Shown in pieces: positions 6,789 through 15,448 of a stretch of DNA of 64,000 nt (positions are counted from its first letter, which is position 1; the number at the start of each line of letters is the position of its first letter). The stretch spans positions 114,257 to 178,256 of the forward strand of contig NZ_BOMI01000082.1 of assembly GCF_016862115.1 (NCBI RefSeq). The letters are read 5' to 3'. Source of the stretch: Paractinoplanes deccanensis (lineage in GTDB: Bacteria; Actinomycetota; Actinomycetes; Mycobacteriales; Micromonosporaceae). Below the pieces are notes generated by a model, which saw only the letters and a list, made by a program, of their open reading frames with translations, was not told the origin of the DNA and did no database searches. Position numbers and translations under genes: made by a program.

Positions 6789-7343
6789 ATGGGTGACTTA
6801 CGTGTGGTGGTTTGCGGAGGATCGGCGGCCGCGGGGGTGCTCGGGCTGATCGAGACGGCGATGGGGCGCGGCTGGTCCGTCGACGTCACGGCGACACAGA
6901 ACGCGCTCGAGTTCATCGACCCGGCCGAGGTCGCCCGGGCCAGCGGCAAGCCGGTGCGCACCACGTACAAGTTCGCGCCGGACGGCACCAGGATCTCGCC
7001 GCCCGCCGACGCGCTCATCGTCGCGCCGGCGACCTTCAACACCATAAACAAGCTGGCGCAGGGCATCGCCGACACGTACGCGTTGAGCTCCGTCGCCGAC
7101 GTGATCGGCCGGGGCGTGCCGACCGTCGTGGTGCCCGCGGTCAACGAGGCGCTCGCCGCCCGCCGCCCGTTCCGCCGTTCCCTCGACGAGCTGCGTGCCG
7201 AGGGCGTGCGGGTGTTGTTCGGCCCGGTCGACGGCTGGGTGCCCGGCAACGGCGCGCCCTTCCCGTGGATCAAGGCGCTCGATCTGGTCGAGGACGTCTT
7301 CGGGCTCAACACCGTCGATCGTCACCCCGCGCCTGTCCGATAG
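6789..7343 (+). CDS. Flavoprotein of the HFCD family (phosphopantothenoylcysteine decarboxylase-like)
   Basis: 184 residues with the fold of homo-oligomeric flavin-containing Cys decarboxylases: 'LRVVVCGGSAAAGVLGLIE' binds the FMN phosphate, and 'ADALIVAPATFNTINKLAQG' is the family flavin-contact motif with its PATFNT core. 'VPTVVVPAVNEALAARRP' follows as the third strand region. Stand-alone members in actinomycetes have mostly unknown substrates; this one is too short to be a bifunctional CoaBC. It starts 3 bases after the previous stop, so it probably shares the transcript of the 5272-6785 genes. No other decarboxylase partner gene is visible. Confidence 0.8.
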   Translation: MGDLRVVVCGGSAAAGVLGLIETAMGRGWSVDVTATQNALEFIDPAEVARASGKPVRTTYKFAPDGTRISPPADALIVAPATFNTINKLAQGIADTYALSSVADVIGRGVPTVVVPAVNEALAARRPFRRSLDELRAEGVRVLFGPVDGWVPGNGAPFPWIKALDLVEDVFGLNTVDRHPAPVR

Positions 7344-7382
7344 TCGCTAGGCCCCGGCCCAGGTCGCGCCTAGCCTGAGGCC

Positions 7383-9962
7383 GTGACGGACCTGCTCGAG
7401 CGCGCGGGCGAGCTCGCCGCGCTGGACCGCCTGCTCGCGGACTCCGCCGCCGGCGGGCGCGTCGCCGTGGTCAGCGGCGAGGCCGGGGCCGGCAAGTCCA
7501 CCCTGGCGACCGCGTTCACCGAGGCCGCCGGCCCACGCGCGCAGACCCTGTGGGGCGCCTGCGATCCGCTGCTCACCCCGCGGGCGCTCGGCCCGCTGCA
7601 CGACATCGCCCGCCGCCTCGGCGGGCCGCTGCGCGAGCGGATCGGCCACGGCGCCCGTGCCGAGGTCTTCGACCTGCTGCTGGAGGCGCTCGACCGCCCG
7701 CCGCAGGCCGCCCGGCCGGTCGTCGTCCTGGAGGATCTGCACTGGGCCGACGAGGCGACCCTCGACATGGTCGCGTTCCTGGGCCGCCGGCTCGCGCTCT
7801 GCCGCGCGCTGCTGCTGATCACGTACCGCGAGGAGGAGGTCGGCCCCGATCACCGCCTGCGCACTGTCCTGGCCGGTTTGCCGCGGGGCCTGGTCCGGCG
7901 GGTGAGCCTGCCGCCGCTGACGCCGGCGGCGGTGGGCGAGCTCGCGCGGCGTGCGGGGCGTCCGGCCTCCGAGGTGTACGAGGTGACGGGCGGCAACCCG
8001 CTGCTCGTGGCCGAGGTGCTGGCCGCGCCCGCCGAGGGCGTGCCGCCGACCGTGCGGGACCTGGTCCTCTCGCGCATCGCCGAGCTCTCCCCGCAGGCGC
8101 GCGAGGTCGCCCACCTGGTGTCGGTCGTGCCCACCCAGAACGGCTTCGCCGTGGACCGGCTCGACGCCGTGGAGGAGTGCCTCGACCGCGGCGTTCTCAC
8201 CGCCCGCGGCCCCGGCGTCGCCTTCCGCCACGAGCTGCTGCGGCGGGCCGTCGAGGAGTCGCTCTCCCCGGCGCGCCGGGCCGCGCTGCACGCCGAGATC
8301 CTGGCCGGCCACGCCGGGCGGGCCGGCGTCGAGCCGGCCTGGATGGTCCACCACGCCCACCACGCCGGGGACACGGCCGCGGTGCTGCGATGGGCGCCGA
8401 TCGCCGCCCGCCGGGCCGCCTCGCTGGGTGCGTACCGGCAGGCGGCGGCCCACTATCAGCGGGCGCTGCCGCTGCTCGCCGATCATCCGGCCGGTGAGCG
8501 TGCGGCGCTGCTGGAGGAGTACGCGCTGGCCGCCTACCACGGCGGGCTCGCCCCCGAGGCGATCGACGCCCGGCGGCAGGCGCTGGCCCTGCGCACCGCG
8601 CTCGGCGACGAGCTGCGCATCGGCGAGAACCTGCGCTGGATCTCGCGGTTGAGCTGGTGGCTCGGCCGGCCCGCCGAGGCGCGCGACGCCGGCTTCCGGG
8701 CGGTCGAGGTCCTCGAGGGGCTGCCGCCCGGTCCGGCGCTCGCGGCGGCGTACAGCAATCTCTCGCAGCTTTTCATGCTCGGCCACGAGGGGGAGCGGGC
8801 CATCGGCTGGGGTGTGCGCGCCACCGAGCTGGCCCGGCGCCTCGGCGACCTGGACACCGAGCTGCACGCGCTGGTCAACATCGGCTCGGCGCGGACGCTG
8901 GCCGGCGAGACCGAGGGCATCGGCGAGCTGCGCCGCGCCCACGAGATGGCGGCCGCGGCCGGCTTCGACGATCACGCGGGCCGGGCGCTGGTCAACCTGG
9001 CGAGCTTCGCCGTCGACGCCTACGAGATGACGATCGCCGAGGAGACGTTCGACCGCATCATCCCGTTCCTCGTCGCTCGGGACCTCGACGGGTACGTGCG
9101 CCACCTGCTCGGCCACCGCGCGCGCCTGCACCTCGCGCGCGGCGACTGGCAGGCGGCCCGCGACGACGCGGCCGAGGCCCTGACCGCGCCGCCGCACTCC
9201 GGCGGCGCCCGGGTGTCGGCGATGGCGGTCAAGGCCGTGCTCGAGGCCCGGTGCGACGTGCCCGGCGGGCTGGAGGACGCGCTCGTCGCCGCCGAGCACG
9301 GCTACCCGACCGGCGAGGCCCAGTTCGTGTGTCCCGCCGCGGTCGCCCTCGCCGAGGCGTATTGGCTGGCCGGCGACCCCGAGCGGGCGGCGATCGAGGC
9401 GAAGAGGGGCCTCGCCGTCGCCGAGCGCTTCGGCCACGCGTGGTTCACCGGCGAGCTGGCTTTCTGGCTGTGGCGCTGCGGCGGCCTGTCCGCCGCCCCG
9501 CCGGGCGCGGCCACCCCGTTCCGCCTGCTCATCGCGGGCGACTGGCGCGGCGCTGCCGCGTTCTGGCAGGAGCGCGACTGCCCGTACGCCCGGGCCGAGG
9601 CCCTCGCACACGGTGACGGCCCCGCGGTCGCCGAGGCCCTGCGCGTCTTCGACCGCCTGGGCGCCACCGCCCGCGCCCGGCTGCTCCGCGCCGGCCTGCG
9701 CGAGCGCGGCCTTCCGGTGCCGCGCGGCCCGCGCCGCCCCGCCGGCGGCTCGCCCGGCCGGCCGGGTGAGGCCGGCCTGACCGCCCGGCAGCGCGAGGTG
9801 CTGGCCCTGCTCGCCGAGGGCCTGAGCAACGCCGACATCGCCGCCCGGCTGACCGTCTCGGCCAAGACCGTCGATCACCACGTCTCCGCGGTGCTCGGCA
9901 AGCTCGGGGTGAGCTCCCGGGGCAGGGCGGCCGCCGCGGCCCGGGAACGCGGCCTCCTCTGA
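7383..9962 (+). CDS. Large ATP-binding LuxR-family (LAL) transcriptional regulator
   Basis: 859 residues. Walker A is at 32-40 ('GEAGAGKST') and Walker B in 'PVVVLEDLHWADEAT'. A long helical middle part (about 330-700) resembles the TPR-like repeats of this class, and the C-terminal LuxR helix-turn-helix (about 797-855) has 'LTARQREVLALLAEGLSNAD' and 'VSAKTVDHHVSAVLGKLGV'. LAL regulators bind ATP and an effector and activate nearby operons. It starts with GTG 7383, 39 bases after the flavoprotein gene. The next gene is a methyltransferase 60 bases downstream. Its target and inducer are unknown. Confidence 0.9.
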   Translation: MTDLLERAGELAALDRLLADSAAGGRVAVVSGEAGAGKSTLATAFTEAAGPRAQTLWGACDPLLTPRALGPLHDIARRLGGPLRERIGHGARAEVFDLLLEALDRPPQAARPVVVLEDLHWADEATLDMVAFLGRRLALCRALLLITYREEEVGPDHRLRTVLAGLPRGLVRRVSLPPLTPAAVGELARRAGRPASEVYEVTGGNPLLVAEVLAAPAEGVPPTVRDLVLSRIAELSPQAREVAHLVSVVPTQNGFAVDRLDAVEECLDRGVLTARGPGVAFRHELLRRAVEESLSPARRAALHAEILAGHAGRAGVEPAWMVHHAHHAGDTAAVLRWAPIAARRAASLGAYRQAAAHYQRALPLLADHPAGERAALLEEYALAAYHGGLAPEAIDARRQALALRTALGDELRIGENLRWISRLSWWLGRPAEARDAGFRAVEVLEGLPPGPALAAAYSNLSQLFMLGHEGERAIGWGVRATELARRLGDLDTELHALVNIGSARTLAGETEGIGELRRAHEMAAAAGFDDHAGRALVNLASFAVDAYEMTIAEETFDRIIPFLVARDLDGYVRHLLGHRARLHLARGDWQAARDDAAEALTAPPHSGGARVSAMAVKAVLEARCDVPGGLEDALVAAEHGYPTGEAQFVCPAAVALAEAYWLAGDPERAAIEAKRGLAVAERFGHAWFTGELAFWLWRCGGLSAAPPGAATPFRLLIAGDWRGAAAFWQERDCPYARAEALAHGDGPAVAEALRVFDRLGATARARLLRAGLRERGLPVPRGPRRPAGGSPGRPGEAGLTARQREVLALLAEGLSNADIAARLTVSAKTVDHHVSAVLGKLGVSSRGRAAAAARERGLL

Positions 9963-10022
9963 CCGGCAAGATAGGGAGCCTTCCCCATGTGGGGAGCCGC
10001 GGCGATTCCTAGCGTCGAAGGC

Positions 10023-10832
10023 ATGACTGAACTCGTACTCGAAGGCGTGAAGGCGAAGCAGCAGAAGACGTGGGCCAGCGGCGACTACGGCGCGGTGGCC
10101 GCGTTGATCCATCCGATGGCGGAGGAGACGGTGCAGGCCGCCGACCTGTCGGCGGGCGCGCGGGTGCTCGACGTGGCGGCCGGAACGGGCAACGCGTCGA
10201 TCGCGGCGGCACGGTGCGGCGCGGACGTGGTGGCGACCGACTACGTGGCGGCGCTGCTCGACCGGGCGCGGGAGCGGGCCGCGGCCGAGCACCTGCCGAT
10301 CACCACCGAGGTGGCCGACGCGGAGAGCCTGCCGTGCGCGGACGGGAGCTTCGACGCGGTGATCTCCGTGGTCGGCGCCATGTTCGCGCCCGACCAGGAG
10401 CGGACCGCGGCGGAGATCACCCGGGTGTGCCGGCCCGGCGGCACCGTCGCGATGGCGAACTGGACGCCGGAGGGCTTCATCGGCGAGATGTTCCGGACCG
10501 TGGGCCGGCGGGTTCCGCCGCCGCCCGGCATTCGCGGGCCGGTGGAGTGGGGCAGCGAGCCGCGGGTGCGCGAGCTCTTCGGCGACCGGGTCGCCGCGCT
10601 GGACGTCGCCGAGCGGGCGTTCGTCTTCCGCTTCGCGTCGCCGGAGGCGTTCGCCGACTACTTCCGGCAGCACTACGGGCCCACACTGAAGGCGTTCGAG
10701 GCGCTCGGCCCGGACGGCGGCAAGCCGCTCTACGACGACCTGGTGGCGCTGATCGCCCGCTTCAACACGGCCACCGACGGCACGTGCAAGGTCCCGTCGA
10801 CCTACCTGCGGATCGTCGCGACCCGGGCCTAA
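10023..10832 (+). CDS. Class I SAM-dependent methyltransferase
   Basis: 269 residues. Motif I 'ARVLDVAAGTGNASIAAARC' and the acidic post-I residue in 'ADVVATDYVAALLDRA' bind S-adenosylmethionine, followed by 'DAESLPCADGSFDAVISVVG' and 'RVCRPGGTVAMANWTPEG'. It belongs to the UbiE/methyltransferase-11 group acting on small molecules; the substrate is not predictable. The start at ATG 10023 fits the domain; a longer start at 9987 adds 12 residues. It lies downstream of the LuxR regulator on the same strand and overlaps the convergent SRPBCC gene by 4 bases at the stop codons. Confidence 0.88.
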   Translation: MTELVLEGVKAKQQKTWASGDYGAVAALIHPMAEETVQAADLSAGARVLDVAAGTGNASIAAARCGADVVATDYVAALLDRARERAAAEHLPITTEVADAESLPCADGSFDAVISVVGAMFAPDQERTAAEITRVCRPGGTVAMANWTPEGFIGEMFRTVGRRVPPPPGIRGPVEWGSEPRVRELFGDRVAALDVAERAFVFRFASPEAFADYFRQHYGPTLKAFEALGPDGGKPLYDDLVALIARFNTATDGTCKVPSTYLRIVATRA

Positions 10833-11338
10833 CCGGGCAGCTCACCCAGCACAGTGGAGGGAAGCGTGGCGGGCGGCGGGAACTGCACCTCCGTCGTCCG
10901 CATCGCGGCCAGCCCGTTGAGGGCGCTGGTCAGGGCCACCGCGCTGGCCGTGCCGAACTTCTCGAACTCGACCCGCATGAGCGGCGTGGCCAGCTTGGCC
11001 AGGCCGTGCATCTCGAGCTCCACCCGGTAGGTCACCTCGGCGCCGGCCGCCAGCGGGCGCACGGCGACCGAGTCGGTGCAGGTGGCGCCCTCGTTGCGGC
11101 CGTGGAAGAGCAGGCGTCCGGCCTCGGCCGAGACCAGCGTGTAGACCATTTCGGTGGTGATCCCGAGGATCTTGCAGACCTGCAGCCAGCTGGCGCCCGG
11201 CCGGATCGGCCCGCTGTCCTGGCGGGTGGACCGCTGCACGGCCGGGTCCCACGCAGCGGTGTTGCCGAAATCGGTGAGGTATCCGAGCACCGGACCCGAC
11301 GCAGCGGTCACGGCGAGAGTGCGCTCCACGACGATCAT
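10829..11338 (-). CDS. SRPBCC (polyketide cyclase/START-like) family protein
   Basis: 169 residues. The opening 'MIVVERTLAVTAASGPVLGY' then 'LTDFGNTAAWDPAVQRSTRQ' is characteristic of START-like helix-grip proteins that bind hydrophobic ligands in a central cavity. The remaining strands follow, ending with the long C-terminal helix 'ASAVALTSALNGLAAM'. The start at 11338 is preferred because it begins at the first strand and has a G-rich site before it; an upstream ATG at 11392 adds 18 unconserved residues. It is tail-to-tail with the methyltransferase gene. The ligand is unknown. Confidence 0.8.
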   Translation of the reverse strand: MIVVERTLAVTAASGPVLGYLTDFGNTAAWDPAVQRSTRQDSGPIRPGASWLQVCKILGITTEMVYTLVSAEAGRLLFHGRNEGATCTDSVAVRPLAAGAEVTYRVELEMHGLAKLATPLMRVEFEKFGTASAVALTSALNGLAAMRTTEVQFPPPATLPSTVLGELPG

Positions 11339-11425
11339 CAAACCCCCAGGGCCTCGGCGTGCTGCTCCAGCGTAATGGCCGCTTCTGATCATCGCCCTGG
11401 GTTTGCTCCGTGCCTCGGCTGTGCG

Positions 11426-11860
11426 TCACGGCCGGAAGGCGCGCACGAACCTCTTCTGCCACGGCGTCTCCACCGCGCGCGGATGGTAGTGCTCGCGCAC
11501 GAACGCGACCGCCTCGGCCGCCGGCACCCCGTCGAGCACGGCGACGCAGGCCAGCGCGGTCCCGGTCCGCCCGCGCCCACCCCCGCAGGCGATCTCGACC
11601 CGGTCGCTCTCGCTGCGTTCCCAGGCTTCGATCAAGACCTTCCTGCCGTACGAGGGGTCGGCCGGCAGCCGGAAGTCGGGCCACCGGATCCACCGGCTCT
11701 CCCACCCGAACTCGGGCGGGGCGGTGCCCAGCAGGTAGACGCCGAACGTGGGCGGATGACCGGACGGCATGGGCTCGCGCAGCCCCCGGCCGCGCAGCAG
11801 CCGGCCCGACGGGAGCCGCAGCACGCCCGCCTCGCCGGGTTGCCAGAGTTGCGCAGTCAC
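11426..11860 (-). CDS. Protein-tyrosine-phosphatase-like protein, coupled to dhaKL
   Basis: 144 residues. The P-loop C-X5-R-T is at residues 92-99 ('CGGGRGRT'), with Cys92 as nucleophile and Arg98 as phosphate binder, followed by the usual helix 'GTALACVAVLDG'. An upstream 'WIRWPDFRLPAD' could supply the general acid Asp on a WPD-like loop. This small family is common in actinomycetes. The GTG start at 11860 overlaps the TGA of the dhaK-dhaL gene (GTGA), so translation is coupled. The substrate is unknown; the neighbour suggests a phosphorylated product of that kinase or a regulatory role. Confidence 0.75.
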   Translation of the reverse strand: MTAQLWQPGEAGVLRLPSGRLLRGRGLREPMPSGHPPTFGVYLLGTAPPEFGWESRWIRWPDFRLPADPSYGRKVLIEAWERSESDRVEIACGGGRGRTGTALACVAVLDGVPAAEAVAFVREHYHPRAVETPWQKRFVRAFRP

Positions 11861-13548
11861 GAGCGCAGCGTAGAGGCCACCGCGCCGAGCCAGCGGGCGA
11901 CCGCCACCGCGCCCGGGTCGGGGCGGCCGAGCACCCGATCGCCCAGGTAGCTGGAGCGGCCCAGCCGGGCGCGGACCTGGGCCGTGGCGTCGGCGCCCAC
12001 CCTGGCGGCCTCCACCGCGGCGTCGAGCGCGAACCGCCAGTCGTGGCCGGCGGCGAGGCTGCCGGCGAAGGCGTCGGCGGCGGGCTGAAGGGCGTCGACC
12101 ATCGTGCGGTCGCCCACGGCCGCGTCGCCGATCTCGCGCACCCCGGCGACGCCGGCGCGGAACGCCGCGGCCCAGTCGGCGGGCGCACCGGTGGGACCGG
12201 GCAGGCAGGCGGCCGCGCGGAGCAGCAGGACCGCGTAGAGCGGGCCGGACGTGCCGCCGACCGAGCGCCGGACGGTGGCCGACGCGGCGCGCAGCACGGC
12301 GCCCGGGCCGTCGGCGCCCGGGTAGGCGGGGCCCTCGGCCAGGATCGCCGCGGCGCCGCGGGCCAGGCTGATGCCGAGGTCGCCGTCGCCCACCTCGCGG
12401 TCGAGCTCGGTCAGCTCGTCCCGGGCCGAGATCAGCGTCTCGGCGACCGCCTCCAGCGCCCGGCGCAGCGGATCGGTGACGGCGAGCTCGCCGGTCGGGG
12501 CCCGCTCGGCGTCCGGGGCGGGAATGGTCACCGGGCCCGGACGGGACGCCACGGCGGGCCACGCGGGAGCGGCGGCCGGCGCGTCCAGCAGGGCGAGAAG
12601 CTCGTCGTCGACCGGCAGGAGGGTCAGCGAGGCGCCGGCCATGTCGAGCGCGGTCAGGAAGTTGCCCGCCCAGAGGCGCTCCACCGTGATGCCGCGCTCG
12701 GCCAGGTCACGGGCGACCGCACCGGCCATGATGGACAGCTCCATCGGCGGCGTCGCGCCCAGGCCGTTGACCATCGCGACCACGCGCGCGCCCGCACCGG
12801 CCCCGCGATCGGTGAGGATCGCCTGCGCCAGTCGCGCCACGGTCTCCCGTACCGGGAGGATGGCTCCTCGCTCGATCCCCGGCTCGCCGTGGATGCCGAG
12901 GCCCCACTCGACCTCGTCGCCGTCGAGCAGGAAGCCCGGCTGACCGGCGGCCGGGACCGTGCAGGCGCTCAACGCCACCCCCATGGTGCCCACCGCGTCC
13001 GCCACCCGCTGCGCCACGGCCGCCACGTCGGCGAGCGGCCGGCCCGCCGCGGCCGCCGCGCCCGCCGCCTTGTGCACGAGCACCGTGCCGGCGAGCCCCC
13101 GGCGGCCCGCGCCGTTCGACGCCGCCACCGCCACGTCGTCGCCGACCACCACGGTCGCCGTCTCGATGCCCTCGGCGCGGGCCAGCTCGGCGGCGAGCCC
13201 GAAGTTGAGCCGGTCACCGGTGTAGTTCTTGACGATCAGCAGCACCCCGCCCGGCGTCGCGGCCGCCCGGATCGCGTCCAGCACCGCGTCGACCGACGGC
13301 GACGTGAAGACCTCACCCGAGACCGCCGCGGTCAGCATCCCCGCGCCGACATATCCGGCGTGCGCGGGCTCGTGCCCCGCCCCGCCACCGGAGACCAGCG
13401 CCACCCGCCCCGCGGCGCGCAGCTCGCCCACGTCGGCGCGGATGGCGGTCACCGACCCGTCGAGCCGCGCCACCGGCGCCGCCGTGCGGGTGAGTCCGTC
13501 GAGGGCTTCGGCGACCACGTCCGCGGGGTCGTTGATGAGCTTCTTCAC
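11857..13548 (-). CDS. dhaK: ATP-dependent dihydroxyacetone kinase, DhaK-DhaL fusion
   Basis: 563 residues. The N-terminal DhaK domain (about 1-325) contains 'LVSGGGAGHEPAHAGYVG' and the substrate-binding His220 in 'GLGIHGEPG', which forms a covalent hemiaminal with dihydroxyacetone in the family. The C-terminal DhaL domain (about 360-560) has the Mg-ATP acidic motif 'ELDREVGDGDLGISLARG' and 'VGGTSGPLYAVLLLR'. The fusion marks the ATP-dependent Citrobacter type rather than the PTS-dependent type. It feeds dihydroxyacetone (or a related sugar) into glycolysis as the phosphate. It is coupled to the phosphatase-like gene downstream and divergent from argS. No glycerol dehydrogenase gene is nearby. 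Confidence 0.93.
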   Translation of the reverse strand: MKKLINDPADVVAEALDGLTRTAAPVARLDGSVTAIRADVGELRAAGRVALVSGGGAGHEPAHAGYVGAGMLTAAVSGEVFTSPSVDAVLDAIRAAATPGGVLLIVKNYTGDRLNFGLAAELARAEGIETATVVVGDDVAVAASNGAGRRGLAGTVLVHKAAGAAAAAGRPLADVAAVAQRVADAVGTMGVALSACTVPAAGQPGFLLDGDEVEWGLGIHGEPGIERGAILPVRETVARLAQAILTDRGAGAGARVVAMVNGLGATPPMELSIMAGAVARDLAERGITVERLWAGNFLTALDMAGASLTLLPVDDELLALLDAPAAAPAWPAVASRPGPVTIPAPDAERAPTGELAVTDPLRRALEAVAETLISARDELTELDREVGDGDLGISLARGAAAILAEGPAYPGADGPGAVLRAASATVRRSVGGTSGPLYAVLLLRAAACLPGPTGAPADWAAAFRAGVAGVREIGDAAVGDRTMVDALQPAADAFAGSLAAGHDWRFALDAAVEAARVGADATAQVRARLGRSSYLGDRVLGRPDPGAVAVARWLGAVASTLRS

Positions 13549-13628
13549 GCCTCACATCTTGCTACCCCCGCCGCCCGCGCGCAGTTTCTCGCTCGGGGCC
13601 GGGCGCGATCTCGGCTACAGTGTCGGCC

Positions 13629-13676
13629 ATGCAGACCTTCAGCGAGCGACGCCGGCGTTCTCACGACCGCCGCTGA
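13629..13676 (+). CDS. Arginine-rich leader peptide upstream of argS
   Basis: A 15-codon open frame, MQTFSERRRRSHDRR, ends in TGA 81 bases before the argS start. Six of fifteen residues are arginine. Four are consecutive and use four different codons (CGA CGC CGG CGT). A -10-like TACAGT at 13616-13621 would place the transcript start at or next to the ATG, giving a leaderless message, as is common for leader peptides in actinomycetes. A perfect 10-bp hairpin follows at 13689-13711. Together these features fit a ribosome-mediated attenuator that senses charged arginine tRNA. The peptide and hairpin are seen; the mechanism is inferred. Confidence 0.65.
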   Translation: MQTFSERRRRSHDRR

Positions 13677-13688
13677 TCTCTGCATTCC

Positions 13689-13711
13689 GCCGGCGGGTCG
13701 CACCCGCCGGC
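13689..13711 (+). promoter_or_regulatory. Attenuator hairpin between leader peptide and argS
   Basis: GCCGGCGGGT CGC ACCCGCCGGC: a perfect 10-bp stem with a 3-base loop and no T tract. Bases 13688-13695 (CGCCGGCG) can instead pair with the self-complementary CGCCGGCG at 13650-13657, inside the run of arginine codons. This gives a possible alternative structure that a translating ribosome would control. Confidence 0.55.
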
Positions 13712-13757
13712 ACGGCACCGGTCGACCCGTCATCCGCGCACGCCGATGGGGTTGATC

Positions 13758-15371
13758 ATGGATGTGGAAGCATTTCTCGCCGGGCGGCTGGCGCCGGCGT
13801 TCGAGGCGGTCGCCGGGCGGCCGGTCGATCCGGCGGTGCGGCCGTCGCAGCACGCCGATTTCCAGTCGGGGGCGGCGCTGGCGCTGGCCAAGGAGCTCGG
13901 CCGGCCGCCGCGGGAGATCGCCGCCGAGGTGGCCGGGAAGTCGGGCCTGTCCGGCGTGACGCTGTCGGGGCCGGGATTCCTCAACCTGACCGTCGACAAC
14001 GAGGTGCTGGTGGGCGCGCTGCGCACGCCGCCCGCGGCGCCGCGGGCGGCCGAGGGACAGAGAGTCGTCGTCGACTATTCGAGCCCGAACGTGGCCAAGG
14101 AGATGCACGTCGGCCACCTGCGGTCGACGATCATCGGGGACGCGCTGGCGCGGCTGCTGGAGAGCGCCGGGCACGACGTGGTGCGGGTCAACCACCTGGG
14201 TGACTGGGGCACCCAGTTCGGCATGCTGATCGAGCAGCTGGCCGACGACGACCACGAGGGCGCGAGCCTGGGCGACCTCACCGAGCTCTACCGGCTGGCG
14301 CGGGCCAGGTTCGACGGCGACGACGACTTCCGGACCCGGGCGCGGCTGCGGGTGGTGGCGCTGCAGGGCGGCGACCCGGCGTCCCGGTCGCTGTGGCGGC
14401 GGCTGGTCGCGCAGTCCGAGGCGTCCTTCCTGGACATCTACCACCGGTTGGGCATCGGGCTGGCGCCGGGCGACTTCGTCGGGGAGAGCTTCTACCAGCC
14501 GATGCTCGCCGACGTGGTGGCGGAGCTGACCGCCAAGGGCCTGCTCGTCGAGAGCGAGGGCGCCCTCTGCGCCTTTCCCGAGGGGTTCGCCGGGCGGGAC
14601 GGCGAGCCGCTCCCGCTGATCGTGCGCAAGAGCGACGGCGGTTTCGGCTACGCCGCCACGGATCTCGCCGCGGTGCGGCACCGGACGCGGGAGCTGCACG
14701 CCACCCGGCTGCTCTACGTCGTCGGCGCCCCGCAGCGAACCCACTTCCAGATGGTCTTCGCGGTCGCCCGGCAGGCCGGCTGGCTCGGCGGCGCCACCGC
14801 GGAGCACATCGGCTTCGGCTCGATCCTCGGCGCCGACGGCAAGATGTTCAAGACCCGGTCCGGCGACACGATCAAACTGGCCGGCCTGCTGGACGAGGCG
14901 GTGGCGCGGGCCACCGACCCGGCCATCGGCATCGGCGCGATCAAGTACGCCGACCTGGCGAGCGACCGGCGCTCCGACTACGTCTTCGACTGGGACCGGA
15001 TGCTCGCCGCCAGCGGCAACACCGGCCCGTACCTGCAATACGCGGTCACCCGGATCCGGTCGATCCTGGCCAAGGCGGCGGACGCTCCCGGCGCCGTGGT
15101 GCTCGGCGACCCGGCGGAGCGGCGGCTCGCGCTGGCGCTGGCCGGCCTCGAACCGGCGATCGCCGCCGCCACCGAGGCGCGGGAGCCGCACCGGCTGGCG
15201 GGCTACCTGCACGACCTCGCGGTGGCCTTCACGACCTTCTACGAGAAGTGCCCCATCCTGAAGTCCGGCGGCGCGACCCGGGCGAGCCGGCTCACGCTGA
15301 CCGCGCGGACCGGCGAGACGCTGACCCTCGGTCTCGGTCTGCTGGGCATCCCGCTACCGGCCGTGATGTGA
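13758..15371 (+). CDS. argS: Arginine--tRNA ligase
   Basis: 537 residues. A class I aminoacyl-tRNA synthetase charging tRNA-Arg. An N-terminal domain (about 1-100, 'FQSGAALALAKELGRPPREI') precedes the catalytic core with the HIGH motif as HVGH (117-120) in 'KEMHVGHLRSTIIGDALA'. The KMSK-equivalent is 'KMFKTRSG' (362-369), and a C-terminal anticodon-binding domain follows ('AVAFTTFYEKCPIL'). The start at ATG 13758 has GGGG 8 bases before it; ATG 13746 is an alternative adding four residues. It is preceded by the arginine-rich leader and hairpin. An actinomycete normally has one argS elsewhere, so this could be the sole copy or a second regulated copy; the window cannot decide. Confidence 0.93.
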   Translation: MDVEAFLAGRLAPAFEAVAGRPVDPAVRPSQHADFQSGAALALAKELGRPPREIAAEVAGKSGLSGVTLSGPGFLNLTVDNEVLVGALRTPPAAPRAAEGQRVVVDYSSPNVAKEMHVGHLRSTIIGDALARLLESAGHDVVRVNHLGDWGTQFGMLIEQLADDDHEGASLGDLTELYRLARARFDGDDDFRTRARLRVVALQGGDPASRSLWRRLVAQSEASFLDIYHRLGIGLAPGDFVGESFYQPMLADVVAELTAKGLLVESEGALCAFPEGFAGRDGEPLPLIVRKSDGGFGYAATDLAAVRHRTRELHATRLLYVVGAPQRTHFQMVFAVARQAGWLGGATAEHIGFGSILGADGKMFKTRSGDTIKLAGLLDEAVARATDPAIGIGAIKYADLASDRRSDYVFDWDRMLAASGNTGPYLQYAVTRIRSILAKAADAPGAVVLGDPAERRLALALAGLEPAIAAATEAREPHRLAGYLHDLAVAFTTFYEKCPILKSGGATRASRLTLTARTGETLTLGLGLLGIPLPAVM

Positions 15372-15448
15372 TCATGTGGGCATCGACCTGGGGTTATGTC
15401 GAAGACTAGGGTGCCACCGGAAGAGGTCCGAAACTCGAAAGGCCCGAC

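Noticed and set aside
7347..10673. A minus-strand open frame of more than 1,100 codons opposite the LuxR regulator and methyltransferase genes
   Set aside because: It is the antisense of two genes with clear domains. Such long antisense frames are expected when third codon positions are almost all G or C, and its translation is Arg/Gly/His-rich without any motif.
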